Source of the DNA: Cercis canadensis | Taxonomy: Eukaryota > Streptophyta > Magnoliopsida > Fabales > Fabaceae | DNA: 64,000 nucleotides | Reading direction: 5' to 3' | NCBI GenBank assembly: GCA_003255065.1 | Contig: QAOA01004025.1 | Coordinates: 926,256-990,255, forward strand | Part shown: piece after piece, positions 47,501 to 58,576 of the stretch | Layout: each line of letters starts with the position of its first letter | How positions within the stretch are numbered: position 1 is the first letter of the stretch | Notes under the pieces: generated by a model | The model's input: only the letters and a program-made list of their open reading frames with translations | The model's database searches: none | What the model was told of the DNA's origin: nothing | Program-made: the position numbers and the translations under genes

Positions 47501-48217
47501 CTTGCTCACCTTTCTTTCAACTTTTGATCATGTATTCTAGGGCAAGGTCCTGCAGCAAATTAACCCATAGGGAAATTAATTATAACCTGGAAAGCTCCAA
47601 ACCATGGCAATTACAAGAAAGAATATCTATATGGTTGCTGAGAAGATTCACAAATGACAATACATTACAGAGCCTTCCCCCAAACAACTTTCAATTTTTT
47701 TTTATTATTATTTCTTTTTCTTTTTTGCCAAAAAGGCAAAAAATTTCATGATTTGTTAAAGAATTGCTTAATTGAACAGGTAGATCTTCCCAGCAATCAA
47801 CAGGAGATATTAAAAATAAAAACACAAGCAAAAGCAAACATTTAAATTGCAACCCACGTTACCCACCTAGATCACTGCGTGTATTGATGAAAAGATCATG
47901 AGGGCAAAACCGAACCATGTAAAATCCGCAGACTTCCTTATCATCCCAGGCGACTTCCTTGTATCCCTTTCTTTCTTCCTCCGTTAAATTACGAGCTAAA
48001 TTCACCAATAAGCACAAAAAAATTAAAAAAAAAAAACACACACACACACACAGACACACAAACACACACAATCGAAGTTATTGCCTTGGAGGAAGTAATG
48101 AATTAGAACTTCCAAAGAAGAAATTAGAAAAACTACCAGTTGTTGAAGCGAAAAATTAGATTTTTGAAGAGTACCTGAACCCATGAGCTCGTCTAGCAGA
48201 GCTCTTTGAGCGTCCAT
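44593..48217 (-). CDS. LUC7: LUC7-like U1 snRNP-associated splicing factor, 7 exons
   Basis: LUC7 proteins sit on the U1 snRNP and influence 5' splice-site choice in the nucleus. Exons on the minus strand: 48217-48175, 47995-47867, 47549-47510, 45785-45710, 45609-45409, 45229-45017, 44934-44593; 1044 nt, 347 residues. Both LUC7 zinc fingers are visible: a CCCH finger with Cys37, Cys45, Cys60, His64 (CGFYMVRFCPHDLF) and a C2H2-type finger with Cys195, Cys198, His214, His220 (CEICGSFLVANDAAERTQSH). Between them lies a Glu/Lys-rich coiled coil. From residue 235 the tail is Arg/Asp/Ser/Glu-rich and ends near DRSRSRSPVRHSYRRPS. The start MDAQRALLDELMG matches the family. Intron 1 has a (CA)n run and intron 3 holds a mitochondrial-like insert. 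Confidence 0.94.
46445..46630 (+). pseudogene. Mitochondrial nad2-like fragment (candidate NUMT) in LUC7 intron 3
   Basis: The plus strand, antisense to the host gene, reads KISISANISHISAYG, then ILGELAAMDQKKVKRPLAHS, then SIGHVACIG. This order matches an internal part of plant mitochondrial NADH dehydrogenase subunit 2, where the last part is close to AAMAQTKVKRLLAYSSIGHV. The match fades after 46630 and before 46445. With no start, no stop logic and several substitutions, it looks like an old transfer of mitochondrial DNA, not a gene. Confidence 0.68.
48037..48070. repeat. (CA)n microsatellite in LUC7 intron 1
   Basis: A run of CA dinucleotides with single interruptions. On the coding strand it is a (TG)n followed by poly-T, about 40 to 75 bases upstream of the exon 2 acceptor. 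Confidence 0.85.
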
Positions 48218-48656
48218 GGCTACGAGATGAAAGTAGGATCCTGATGATGGATTGAAAAGAAGGAACTTCAATATGGGAAACCCTAATCCTCTGGAATAAT
48301 TGAATGGATTTACAATGAGAGATTGGGCTCTGTCGAGGGTTTTGGTTTGGTGAGTGGAGAAGGATTAGGATTCTTGTCTCTAGGGTTTGGTGTGACGAAG
48401 GAGCGATGTCAACATAAGGAAGTGGCTTAGCTGATTATTTAATAATTTATTTTATGCTATTTTTATTTGCTAAGGAAATCTATTGCTGAATATGAGATTT
48501 TCTTTTTCCTTTTGGGTGTAATATTATAATGGCCCAAGGTAAGAATTTTTTTTTTTTCTGCATTTGTAATAGAAGGGATTTAAATCAAGAAAGGAATAGC
48601 TCTTAGCTAGAGCTCTTCCTCCCTCAAGGTAAGAATTTAACAAGTGTTAAAAATTA
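48218..48656. other. Promoter region of the LUC7-like gene
   Basis: Immediate upstream DNA of the LUC7-like gene. It contains the probable 5' leader up to about 48420 and then AT-rich sequence. No other feature seen apart from the nonamer at 48648-48656 that flanks the next element. Confidence 0.35.
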
Positions 48657-49206
48657 GGTTTAATTACAATTTTGGTCCCCCTATTTTAACCACTTGAACG
48701 TTTTGGTCTCCCTTCTTTAAAAATAAACTATTGAGTCCCTCTATATTCATAAAATGTACAATTTTAGTCCATTTATCTTTAAGTCAAAACTCTTAAGTTT
48801 ATTTCAAGGTGTAAAATTTTTTGATTCATAGTCCCACCGTTCAGATTGAAGGGCTACATCTTATGAACCTCTTCATTAAATTTTAGCTCAATCTAACGGT
48901 GGAACTCAGCCCAAAATACCAAAATCATAATTTTTCATCTAACCACAAAATTTAGACTTTTTCACCGTTAGATCGAGCTGAAATTTAATTGGTAGATTCA
49001 CAAGATATAACTCTTCAATCTGAACAATGGGATTATAAGTCAGAGAACTTTATACCTTGAAATAAACTTAAGAATTTTGACTTAAAGATAAATTGACTAA
49101 ACTTGTAATTTTATGAATATAGAGGGATTCAATAGTTCATTTTTAAAGAAGGAGGACCAAAACGTTCAAGTGGTTAAAATAGGGGGACCAAAATTGTAAT
49201 TAAGCC
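48657..49206. mobile_element. 550-bp fold-back MULE-type element
   Basis: The left end GGTTTAATTACAATTTTGG and the inverted right end GGCTTAATTACAATTTTGG match closely, and the match continues along most of the element, so a transcript would form a long hairpin. Flanking nonamers are taaaaatta (48648-48656) and taaaaacta (49207-49215), a 9-bp target duplication with one change, as expected of Mutator-like transposition. No coding capacity. Confidence 0.82.
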
Positions 49207-49975
49207 TAAAAACTAATATCATATCAAATGAGATAAAATAAGTGTTAAAAAAGAATAATGAGAATAATTATTATTTGGTTCTTTAAGTTAGCAAAAAAGA
49301 CCATTTGGTTCTAAATATAATGAATTTTAATTTGGTTCTTCTTGTATCGATAAAAAATATCTAAAATCTTCATTGTTGTTATGTAATTATTTAGTTTATT
49401 TTTGAACATGATAATTACATATGTAAACAGAATAATTACATAATTTTTTTGGTTTCTTTGGCATATGCTCTAGCCATTGGTGCTTCCAATGAGGTTTGTA
49501 CTCATAATATTACCTCAAGATTCGTCTCAAATTGAGCTTAGTTTGCCAATTGAGCTACACCTAATGGTTCAAATAATTGCATATACGAACAAAATAACTA
49601 TGTAACACCAAAAGGGAATCATATATATTGACAAAATAACCATATAGTATTAACAGATAATCATATATATAAAGAGAATAGCCTATCGACTTGGTTCATA
49701 TGGCCTTTTTCTTAGAGTTATACGACCCATGATGATGTTGGATGGGAAACTTGATTGCACAATAAAAAATAAAATAAAAAATTGTCATTGTTCATATAAA
49801 AAAACTACTGTGATCATTAGTGTGAGATGTAAGTAGTAAACTTTCTACTTAACTAAATCAAATATAGTAGTTTAAGAAAATTTCTCTTACTCTAATCTAA
49901 ATGTTATTAAGAATTTCTCAATAATACAAGGCTACATTACTAAATATAGTTTTGCCCTCGTCAAATAAAAATATA

Positions 49976-50902
49976 GCATAATTGCAGTTTTAATTCCCTT
50001 ATTTTGGTAAAACAAACGATTTAATCCTCTATTTTGAAAATGGATTATTTGATCCCTCTATTTTCATAAAATAAGTAGTTTTCGTCCCTCTGTTAGTGTA
50101 CCATTAAAAACTTAATAAAAAATATTGATATGGCATTTAAAAATTAATTTTGTATTCTAAATTAGAAATTTAAATGCATGTGATATGCACATGACTTTTT
50201 AAATACTAAAATTAACTTTTACAACAAGATTAAGTAAGTTTTTTTTATTCAATATATATATAATGTATGTAATGTTTAATTAAATTATTACATACATTAT
50301 GAAAGAAAGTAACAAAACAAAAAGGTTTTTTAGTGGATAACTTGTGAATGTATCTAGTCCAAATCAAATTTTTAAGCATGACTTTTTTGGTTATCTTTGA
50401 ATGGTAGCCAAGCAAACAACATTTGCCCACAATGTTAGAAATTATAATCCATGCTTGATGTTGGGTTTTAGCCTTTTATGCCCTTTTTTTTTGTTTTGTT
50501 TTGAGTTTTGTTTCTTTCAATTGATTTGTTGTTTGGGGAGAGATTCAGCTCTTCAATCATTTTTTTTTTGTTTTAAATGCATGTGCAGACTTTTAAGTAG
50601 TAATTTTAAGTTGAAGATTCTCTTTTAATATATAAAATTACTATTTAATCTTGTTGTAAGGGTTAATTTTGATATTTAAAGAGTCATGCATATGTCACAT
50701 GCATTTAAATTGCTGATTTGGAATAAATATTATTTTTTTAATGCCACATCAACATTTTTCTGTTAAGTTTTTAACAGTACACTAACGGAAAAATAAAAAC
50801 TGCTCATTTTATGAAAGTAGATGAACCAAATAATCTATTTTCAAAATAGGAGACCAAATCATTAGTTTTACCAAAATAAAATGACCAAAACTACAATTAA
50901 AC
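49976..50902. mobile_element. Large fold-back element with a non-palindromic centre
   Basis: A left arm (about 49982-50235) reappears inverted at about 50645-50902. Shared landmarks are 'tattttggtaaaac' and its complement, 'gtgtaccattaaaaactta' and 'aagtttttaacagtacac', and 'gcatgtgatatgcacatgac' and its diverged inverse. The arms enclose about 400 bp of unique DNA. The outer TIR (AATTGCAGTTTT and AATTGTAGTTTT) resembles that of 48657-49206, suggesting a related MULE family. No clear target duplication, perhaps because the right end abuts an AT microsatellite. Confidence 0.7.
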
Positions 50903-50907
50903 AATTA

Positions 50908-50910
<3 letters not shown>

Positions 50911-50964
<54 letters not shown>
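50911..50964. repeat. (AT)n microsatellite
   Basis: About 27 AT units, next to an N at 50972; its length may be misassembled. Confidence 0.9.
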
Positions 50965-50967
<3 letters not shown>

Positions 50968-50972
50968 TTTTN

Positions 50973-52132
50973 GAGTATATAAGAATATAATTTTTTCTTT
51001 GGCTCAAAAAGAATATAAGTATTATTGATTATGGTGTAAATTTCATATATAATTAAGTAAAAAAAAATACATTCATGCTATATATTGAAAGTTAGGTACT
51101 TAAAAAAATAAAAAAGGAAATTTAGGTATTAATTTTATATAAAAAAGAATAAGTATGTACATCCATGCATGAATGACTAGCTTCATTGATCATATATTTA
51201 TTATAAGGGTGGGAAATTTCCCATGACATATGTAATTGAATTTCACATATCTTATTTTCGACAAAAAGAAAATTACATATACATAAATATTTGATATTGC
51301 AATTTATTATCTCTTCTCATATGTGAATGTATGCAATTAACTAATCTATGTTTTTTTTTTAAGATAAAATAATATCATTGTAGATGTGAGAAATGTGTTG
51401 ATGCAAACACCAACCCACACAACAAGGGGCATCAATAAAAGACAACCCAATATTGTGTTGGATTTGTTGGATCTATTTGTGTATGTGTGGTGATTTTGTC
51501 AGTAAGCAGAACCTAAAAATAAAATTAATATATTTAGTTGAGCTAGTGGATTTTCTACCACTTGGTTCTTGAAATAAATATTCTGTGGTTTTGAGTCTTG
51601 GTATCTTAATGTCAAATGTTATCCTAAAATAAATTCTTTTATAGCAATATATAATAATATTGTCCCAAAATTAATAGACAAAAATTATTTTTAAAAAATA
51701 AGTGAAATCTTTATAATTTATGAATTAAAAAATATGATTTACTATTATGTTTAAATTTAAAATACATAAAGTACCCATGTGAGGTAGCTAATTAGAAGCT
51801 CCCTTATTTTATTCATATTACAATGCTCCCTGGCCTCATTATCAGAAAATAGTCAGAAAAAAATATGTATACAAAATTCAAAAGCATGCATCATGCCATG
51901 AAATTGTTTATCAATTTTTTTAAAAAAATTGGTAACCTAAAATCTGCCCTTTTTTTCTGGCCATATAAAATCTGCCTTGTTGAGTCTCAGCAAATTAATT
52001 AAACATGTCAACCTTAGCAAGAGTATGCTCTTAGAATAGGGGAAAATTTATATGGTTCCAAATTCAGGAGACAAATAGTATCCCTTAAACATAAGCTTAT
52101 TTATTCTAATTGGAGGCTAGAAAATTAGAAGC
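50973..52132. other. Intergenic AT-rich DNA
   Basis: No gene, RNA gene or delimited repeat recognised. Confidence 0.4.
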
Positions 52133-52485
52133 GGTGAGCACTATGCTACACCCCCTTTGTTGAGTAGGACTTACAATGTGATTTTGGTATTATTGCGAAT
52201 ATCTCAAAAAATTGAATCACCCAATATATGCCAGAACACACAATTTTTTATAAAATGTAAGAACATCATAATATAAGAAAATGTATTAAAAAGTAAACTT
52301 AAAAAAGTTGTTTCCTAGCACGTTTTCTTATATCGTGTCGTTCTTATATTTTATAAAAAATTGTGTGTTCTAGCACATATATATTGGGTGACTCAATTGT
52401 TTGAGATTTTCATAATGACACAAAAATCACTTAGTGGGTTTCACCCGAATCCATCCAACTAAGGGGATATAATATAGTGCTCACT
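52133..52485. mobile_element. Second copy of the GGTGAGCACTATG fold-back MITE
   Basis: The left end GGTGAGCACTATGCTAC and the inverted right end GTGAGCACTATATTATAT match each other and the element at 37177-37565. Inner arms around 'acacaattttttataaaat' and its complement fold back. It is about 350 bp long. Flanking duplication is not recognisable, so it is probably the older copy. Confidence 0.7.
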
Positions 52486-52820
52486 AGGAATTAATTCAAT
52501 TCTAAACCTGATAAACAATTTAATAGTTAAAAAAATGTTATCATTTTCTGATTGCAAGCAAATTATTGGAACTCCTACAAGCAAGCAAAAGAAGACAAGG
52601 ACAAGTGTCTTAAATATGCACAAAATTTTGATGACACAAAAAAACGAATGGCCACATGAAGTAAAACAAAGTCTAACCACAAGCTCTTCTTATCCAAAAC
52701 CTAGTTTCTGTGACTAAGCTTTAATTCTTGTAAATATTTGTCCCTCTGAAGAAACACAATAATGTGCTCGCCATCAACTTCATCAGAACCACACCCATTT
52801 TCCTTCACCTTGCTTCAACC

Positions 52821-53504
52821 ATGAATGACACAGTAGACAAATTGGTGATCTTCCTAGCAAAGAGAGATGGCATTGACAAGCTTGTGAAGACATTCCAATA
52901 TGTCTCCAAGCTTGTAAACTGGCATGTGGAAGCCACAAACCCAGACATGGCCAAGAGGTTCAAGCAATGGGAAGTCTCCTCAGGTCTTAGCCGGAAAGCC
53001 TTCCGAACTGGCCGGTTTCTTACCGGATTCAACGCGCTACGGAGAAATCCGGGGTCCTCCAATACTTTCCGGTTACTAGCAGTGCTTGCAAATGCAGGAG
53101 AGATGGTGTATTTCTTTTTTGACCACTTGCTTTGGTTATCAAGAATTGGTACCCTAGATGCAAAGTTAGCAAAAAGGATGAGCTACATATCTGCATTTGG
53201 TGAGTCTGTGGGCTATGTTTTCTTCATTATAGCTGATTTTATTTTGATTAAAGAAGGGTTAAAGGCAGAGAGAAAGATTAAGAGCTCCAAAGATAAAGCA
53301 GAAGAGGAGGAAGAGAAGGGAATAATTAAGAAGATTAGAGCTGATAGAATAATGAGGCTAATGGCAGTGGCAGCTAATGTGGCAGATTTGATTATAGGAC
53401 TGGCAGAGATTGAACCTAACCCCTTCTGCTGCCATGCTGTTACTCTTGGCATTAGTGGGTTGGTTTCTGCTTGGGCTGGTTGGTATAGAAATTGGCCCTC
53501 ATAA
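52821..53504 (+). CDS. PEX11: Peroxisomal membrane protein PEX11 (PEX11B-like), single exon
   Basis: PEX11 proteins elongate and help divide peroxisomes by inserting into and curving the peroxisomal membrane. This intron-less frame encodes 227 residues. It starts MNDTVDKLVIFLAKRDGIDK and carries the family blocks WEVSSGLSRKAFRTGRFLTG and FNALRRNPG, which form the amphipathic N-terminal region. Hydrophobic segments follow around residues 84-105 and 120-141, then an acidic/basic loop (SKDKAEEEEEKG) and a C-terminal membrane segment ending ISGLVSAWAGWYRNWPS. The ATG at 52821 fits the family start; the upstream frame has no in-frame ATG. The block pattern fits the plant PEX11A/B group, closest to PEX11B. 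The frame looks intact. Confidence 0.94.
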   Translation: MNDTVDKLVIFLAKRDGIDKLVKTFQYVSKLVNWHVEATNPDMAKRFKQWEVSSGLSRKAFRTGRFLTGFNALRRNPGSSNTFRLLAVLANAGEMVYFFFDHLLWLSRIGTLDAKLAKRMSYISAFGESVGYVFFIIADFILIKEGLKAERKIKSSKDKAEEEEEKGIIKKIRADRIMRLMAVAANVADLIIGLAEIEPNPFCCHAVTLGISGLVSAWAGWYRNWPS

Positions 53505-53882
53505 ACTAAATCTTAAGAGCATGCTTAGTGTAATTTCTTTTTTGCTACATATGAAAGGAATTTCAATTGTCTTGCTTACAGACTCAACCATTGAAAGCTT
53601 ATACAGGCAAAAGTTTTGGGTTGGCTTTTCTGTTTGCTTTTATGTGCAAGAATCATTCAGAAGACACTTTTATTTAGTTAGAATTTGAGTTAATGCTTGA
53701 TCTATGATCAGTATTTAGTTTCTTTAAATAATGATAGTGTTGTTAATATAAACAATTTTTTTTTTTTTTCATATGATAAAAATATGGAACAACTTCTATC
53801 ATACGACATTTATCCGCTTTATGACCTTTCTGTGTAAAATTGGCAATGGCATTTGCCATGGGTCAAAGGCCTAGGTTGTATG

Positions 53883-54430
53883 TAGAAGTGGCAAAATGGG
53901 CCAGCCCATCTGCTTGGCCCGTCTTATCCTAAAAAAAAAGGAGTTGGGTTTTAAAAATCTAAACCCAAATAGAATTGGGCCAAATTGGCCCAGGACCCAT
54001 TCAGTTTCAGGCTGGCTGGGCTGGCCTTTTTTTTTGGAGGTTAGATCACTAATCATATTTGTAAGTATTATTTTGAAGTATGTACAATTACAATTTGTTT
54101 AATTACTTATACATCTTTATTTTAAATTTCCACTTATATGCACTTTTTTTAATATATATTTGATTCTTTATTTTAGTTTTATTTATTACTTTATGCATAT
54201 TTTATTTTGTTCAATTAAATTTATTAACAATTTAGCTTAAAATAGCTAAAATTACTAACGAAAAAAGTCTAAACTCTTATTAGTTTTTAGCTTAATTACA
54301 AATAAAAATAATTAAAAAAATCCAAAAAATGGGTTGGCCTCCAGCCCGTGTAGGTATGGGCCAGGCCAATACTTTTCCTAGCCTATGGCCTGAACCGGGC
54401 TGAGCCGGATTGACCCGTTTACCATCTCTA
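53883..54430. mobile_element. Non-autonomous hAT element with 8-bp target duplication
   Basis: The ends are TAGAAGTGGCAAAATGGGCC and, inverted, TAGAGATGGTAAACGGGTCA, in the style of hAT terminal repeats. Flanking octamers are gttgtatg (53875-53882) and attgtatg (54431-54438), an 8-bp target duplication with one change, as hAT elements make. Sub-terminal DNA is rich in GGCC and GGGCT motifs at both ends. No transposase is present in the 548 bp. Confidence 0.82.
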
Positions 54431-54438
54431 ATTGTATG

Positions 54439-55779
54439 TATATCAAGATGAGGGATCAAATTTTTTTTAGACCTTTTTCTAAATAGCAATATACTCTCCC
54501 CTATTTACCTCAAAGGTATACACTAAGGTTATATAAAATTAGAGTTATTATTTTGTACACACAATGAAAGATAAAATACTTACACAATTATCCTAGTATC
54601 ATCATGTCATGCCTTGGTCTTGACGAGTCAAAGACTCAAAGGTGGTTGGAACCAACTTGGCATTAATTGTCTCGATTTAAAACAAAAATCATGTGACGAG
54701 ATTCTTTATTAAGTAAGAAAGAGTTCACATATTTAATTATTATCGAATGCACACATCTCACTATTTATATAAAACAAAAAACTTGTGTGGTAATTAATTA
54801 CCTTAAAATGTTTACCTCGTCAATATCCCTACTTGTTCTATAAATTTAACTTCTTGGTACTACCTTGTTAGTATCGCCCACTTATCCTATAAACTCAACT
54901 TCCTACCTCATTGTTGTTCGCTTGCCTTATAGATTCATGTTTCTCTTCATCTTCTCATGTATGCCAGAGATCAATTACAATGAGAGATTTTCAACTAGTC
55001 TCTTCTTTGTGCAGCAGCCAAGTTTACTTTTTTTTTTTTTTTAATAGAGATGGGTGGTATGGGAAAATTTCAGCAAGCAAGGACCTCTTCCCTTTTCCCC
55101 TGGTAAGGAGTTCAAGTAGATCAAAAACTAAATCCAGTTTATCATTATCAAATTTTGAGTATATAAATGTTGATTTGCATTCTTCTTCTTCTAACACACA
55201 TGTAGCTAAAACATAAGGTAGAGAAGAAAAATAGAAAAAATGTTAGAAGAGAAAGAACGAATAGAATAATTATAAATAATCTTACTCGCAGATAAATGAC
55301 TTTCTTTTAAGTTTATATAATGATAGTACTGTTTGGCAATTATGCAAGCCGATTAGTTCACACATCACAAATATATATATGCATTATCTTCTACTTTTGC
55401 TTTTGGTCATTTGACCTATTTTCCTCACAGGCAAACACAATTTACCATTATCCATCCTCTGGTGTTAGTGGCTATGAAGGATGGAAAATGTACAACATGA
55501 AATGAGCTTTGCTTCTTTGGTTTCAATTGAATCAAGTTGGAGAAAGTCATTCTTTTGTTGGTGATCAATGAGCATGGCATGAAAAGTTTTGTTTTGTGCT
55601 TGTTACTAGGACGAAGGGGTGAGCAGGAAACCGACGTCTGACGAGACCCTACCCGACCATAAAATGCCTAACATTCGGCTCGAATCAATAGCCGCGGTTA
55701 ACGGTGGAAGAATTTTTCATGGAAAATTGGTTTCCCGATCTGCGTCGGATTGAAATAAAAGAGATCATGTACATGAAGT
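54439..55779. other. Intergenic
   Basis: AT-rich DNA without recognised genes. At 55610-55650 the sequence 'aggggtgagcaggaaaccg' style suggests one end of another hAT-like element, but no partner end was found. Confidence 0.35.
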
Positions 55780-57020
55780 TTATTGTATAATATTTATTAA
55801 TATTCATGACTGTCATAATATCATCTATTTAATATACATAATAATAAATATAAATTATGGATATGATAAGGATTGCAACAAATAATATATTCCACGCAAG
55901 AAAGACTTTATAAGAAGAAAATATAATTTTTATTTACCAAAACAAATACCATTTTATAATTTCATCTTAATAAAGATATTTTCTCTTTTAAAAAAAGGAT
56001 ATTATTATTGAAAATCCAACTTATAATTTTTTTTTTATATCCCTTATCTCTAAAAACTCACATGTCTCTGCAACTTTTTTTCGACAAGGTTTGATTTCTC
56101 TATTGCCCTTAAGTGTGGTTTTTTCCGGTAAGTCCTGCCTTTGTTTTTTTTTGTTTTTTGGTCTCTCCTCTTCTCCTTTTTGTAAGGTCTCCATCTCCTT
56201 CTCTTGTTTGTTTTCTTTTGCTCCGCTCTGGGGTGACGGCAGCCCTATTATCTATTTTATTTAATTATTTGTGTTTTTTAGGTGTTTTGGTTTGTCATTT
56301 CAATAAATTGTTTCAATCTGTCAGTTACATTTTACACGCTCTCCTTATTCAAAGGCATATTTGATGTTCTATGGGGTTAATCTGTCAAATTAAATTTTTA
56401 TTTTGGGTAGATCTCAAAATTTTTATGTCATATTTTATATGTTCTATAAAGATAATACTTTATGTAAATCGAGCGTTTAACCTCATTGCAACACATTTGG
56501 TATTTTTCTCTGCTGTTAAAGATTCTTTGTCATCAATTGTCATTGGCCTATGTTTTGCCAAAACTTAGAACTATGTCTTTATTCACCTTTTAGTACAAGG
56601 AGAAAAATGTAGAAGTTTATTTTAGGGTATCAACTTTTTGAATTTCAAGAAATATTATATTGAGAATTTCATATGGTGTTATTTGTTATTGTGTAAATGC
56701 CGGTTGGCTTAATGCAACGAAGTTACATTTCTAATAATTTTTTTTTATATATAATACATATATAGATTAATATTGCTCTTTTTATTTGGTTGTGAATGAA
56801 GAGGCACAATATTAAAAAAGAAAAAAAAATATAATGAGAATAAAATCCTCAACATTAAATTACCAACCCCAACTATCAAATATATGTTAAAAAATCTAAT
56901 TCTAATATAATTAAGCATAGGATCATTTATAAAATTAGATCTACGCCATTTACAGAAATAGATCTACCTTTTTCAATGAAAAAAATCACCAAAGAATCAA
57001 AGATGGAACTTTATCTCTAT
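55780..57020. repeat. Dispersed repeat, copy 1, interrupted by an insertion
   Basis: DNA at 55780-56020 and 56740-57020 matches 63238-63680 and 63690-64000 in the same order. Landmarks are 'tatttattaatattcatga', 'tttatttaccaa', 'aaaatctaattctaatata' and 'caaagaatcaaagatgga'. Between the halves lie about 690 bp absent from the second copy, flanked by near-identical direct repeats (ATAA, 9-10 T, ATAT). This copy has the empty target site of the element inserted at 63286. Confidence 0.75.
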
Positions 57021-57429
57021 CAATATAAAAAAAATAAAAAGGAAAGAGTGGTATAAAATTTGACATTACCAATAATAGTTGTTTGTATTTTCTTTTTCGT
57101 TTTCCTTTTTCATTTGCTAATAAAATGTGCATTGAGAATATCGCCATTTGCAATATTGGATTTGGATCCATATGGATTGGTCCATCATTAATTGAGTGTT
57201 AATAATTTAATAGATTCATACTTAAATTTTACAAATCTTTGAGTTAATTCCAACTAGAGTTTGTCCAAAAAATTTAAAAGTATTAAAAACAACAATTTTT
57301 TAAAAAGGTGTCTATTATATCAAATTAAATAATTAAAATAATTTTTTTCCACAAAAATATTTTTAACGCTATGTAATTATATTACAATATTAATTTAGAT
57401 TTAAACAGGTAGGTCCAATAGCATCAGAC
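57021..57429. other. Intergenic AT-rich DNA
   Basis: No gene or delimited repeat recognised. Confidence 0.35.
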
Positions 57430-57735
57430 ATTTGACTTGAATATTGCATTTTATTTTTGACTATTTATTTATTTTATTATTATAGGTTTAAAATTATTTA
57501 TCTCAATATTATAGTTTGTTATTTAAAAAAAAGTCAGCATATGAGACCCACTGAATATATTACATGCCATGTGACATGTTCTCAAAGGACACGTCACATG
57601 GCAAGTGGCGTGTCCAATGAGTCCATTAGTTGACATTTGTTTTTTGTTTTAAATAAAAACCTATAATATTCAAGTAAATAATTTTTAAATAATAATAATA
57701 AAATAAATAAATTATCAAAATGTAATATTTAGGTT
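57430..57735. mobile_element. Fold-back MITE upstream of the PLAC8 gene
   Basis: A left arm with 'atattgcattttatttttga' and 'ttatttattttattattata' is repeated inverted on the right as 'aataataataaaataaataa' and 'caaaatgtaatattt'. The centre holds a further palindromic zone with 'gacatgttctc' and 'cacgtcacatgg'. It is about 305 bp. Ends are only approximate and no target duplication was fixed. Confidence 0.55.
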
Positions 57736-58330
57736 AAAAAAACCCAATACCATCCCAAATAGAAATATTTGAATTTTATTAAATTTACTCCAAACTCAGA
57801 TAAACATTTTTTTTATTGCTCAATTATTTTTCACCACTCACATATCTTTTAAGTGATGTAATTTGTAGCCCTGTTATTTTTCTTATTAATTTTATTTGGG
57901 GAAAAGAATCTTCATTCTAAGAATATGAACTAAAATACTATTTAGTGTATTGCATAAAAAATGATTGCAATACCCATTCACCTATATATTTAATCATAAT
58001 AATCATATATTAAAGATAATAATTAAATATTTTATTTATAATGTTTATATATATAAATAATTACTAAAGAATATTTTAATTATTTTACAAGAATAATATT
58101 TTATCTAAACTAAGTTCAAGTTAAAAAAAATTTCCATTTTATTTTACCCAACATAATGTGGAAATTTGGTAAAAAAAATTATGTGGAAGTTCACCTACTT
58201 TTTTTTTTTTTTTTTTTTTTCCTTCTACAAAACTCAGAAATATTTGGCTACCTTAAAGTCGAAGAAGGGGGTCACTCGAAAGTCGCAACATGTACGTCGG
58301 TTGACTCTTCTACCCGGTAGTGCTATCTTC
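57736..58330. other. Intergenic DNA upstream of the PLAC8 gene
   Basis: AT-rich until about 58230, with a poly-T run at 58198-58220, then more GC-rich near the promoter. No gene recognised. Confidence 0.35.
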
Positions 58331-58576
58331 CCTATATAGCTACTGTCTAAAAGTCCAATTCTCTTTAATTTCCCTGAAATTTAGATAAAAAAGAAGAGGA
58401 AACCAAAATCTACATTCGCAATTTAGCGCAGGTGAGCCGAAATCTCAGAGATCTCGTAGTATAGCATTTTCGGTTCATTTATTGTGTTTTCTTGCAGTTT
58501 CTCAGTAACCAAACAGATACTTTTTGCTGTTTATAATTAGAATTTTACATTTTGAATTCTGGGTTTGTAAGATTAG
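58331..58576 (+). promoter_or_regulatory. TATA-like site and 5' leader of the PLAC8/CNR gene
   Basis: 'cctatatagc' at 58331-58340 is a plausible TATA box about 240 bases before the ATG. The leader contains a good donor, CAG followed by GTGAGC, at 58432 and possible acceptors at 58497 and 58576 just before the ATG, so a 5' untranslated intron is likely. Confidence 0.45.

Noticed and set aside
52764-52820. N-terminal extension of PEX11
   Set aside because: The upstream frame has no ATG (it would need GTG), and the family begins at the Met at 52821.
56113-56364. 83-codon hydrophobic open frame
   Set aside because: It arises from T-rich DNA inside the 690-bp insertion and shows no recognisable domain.
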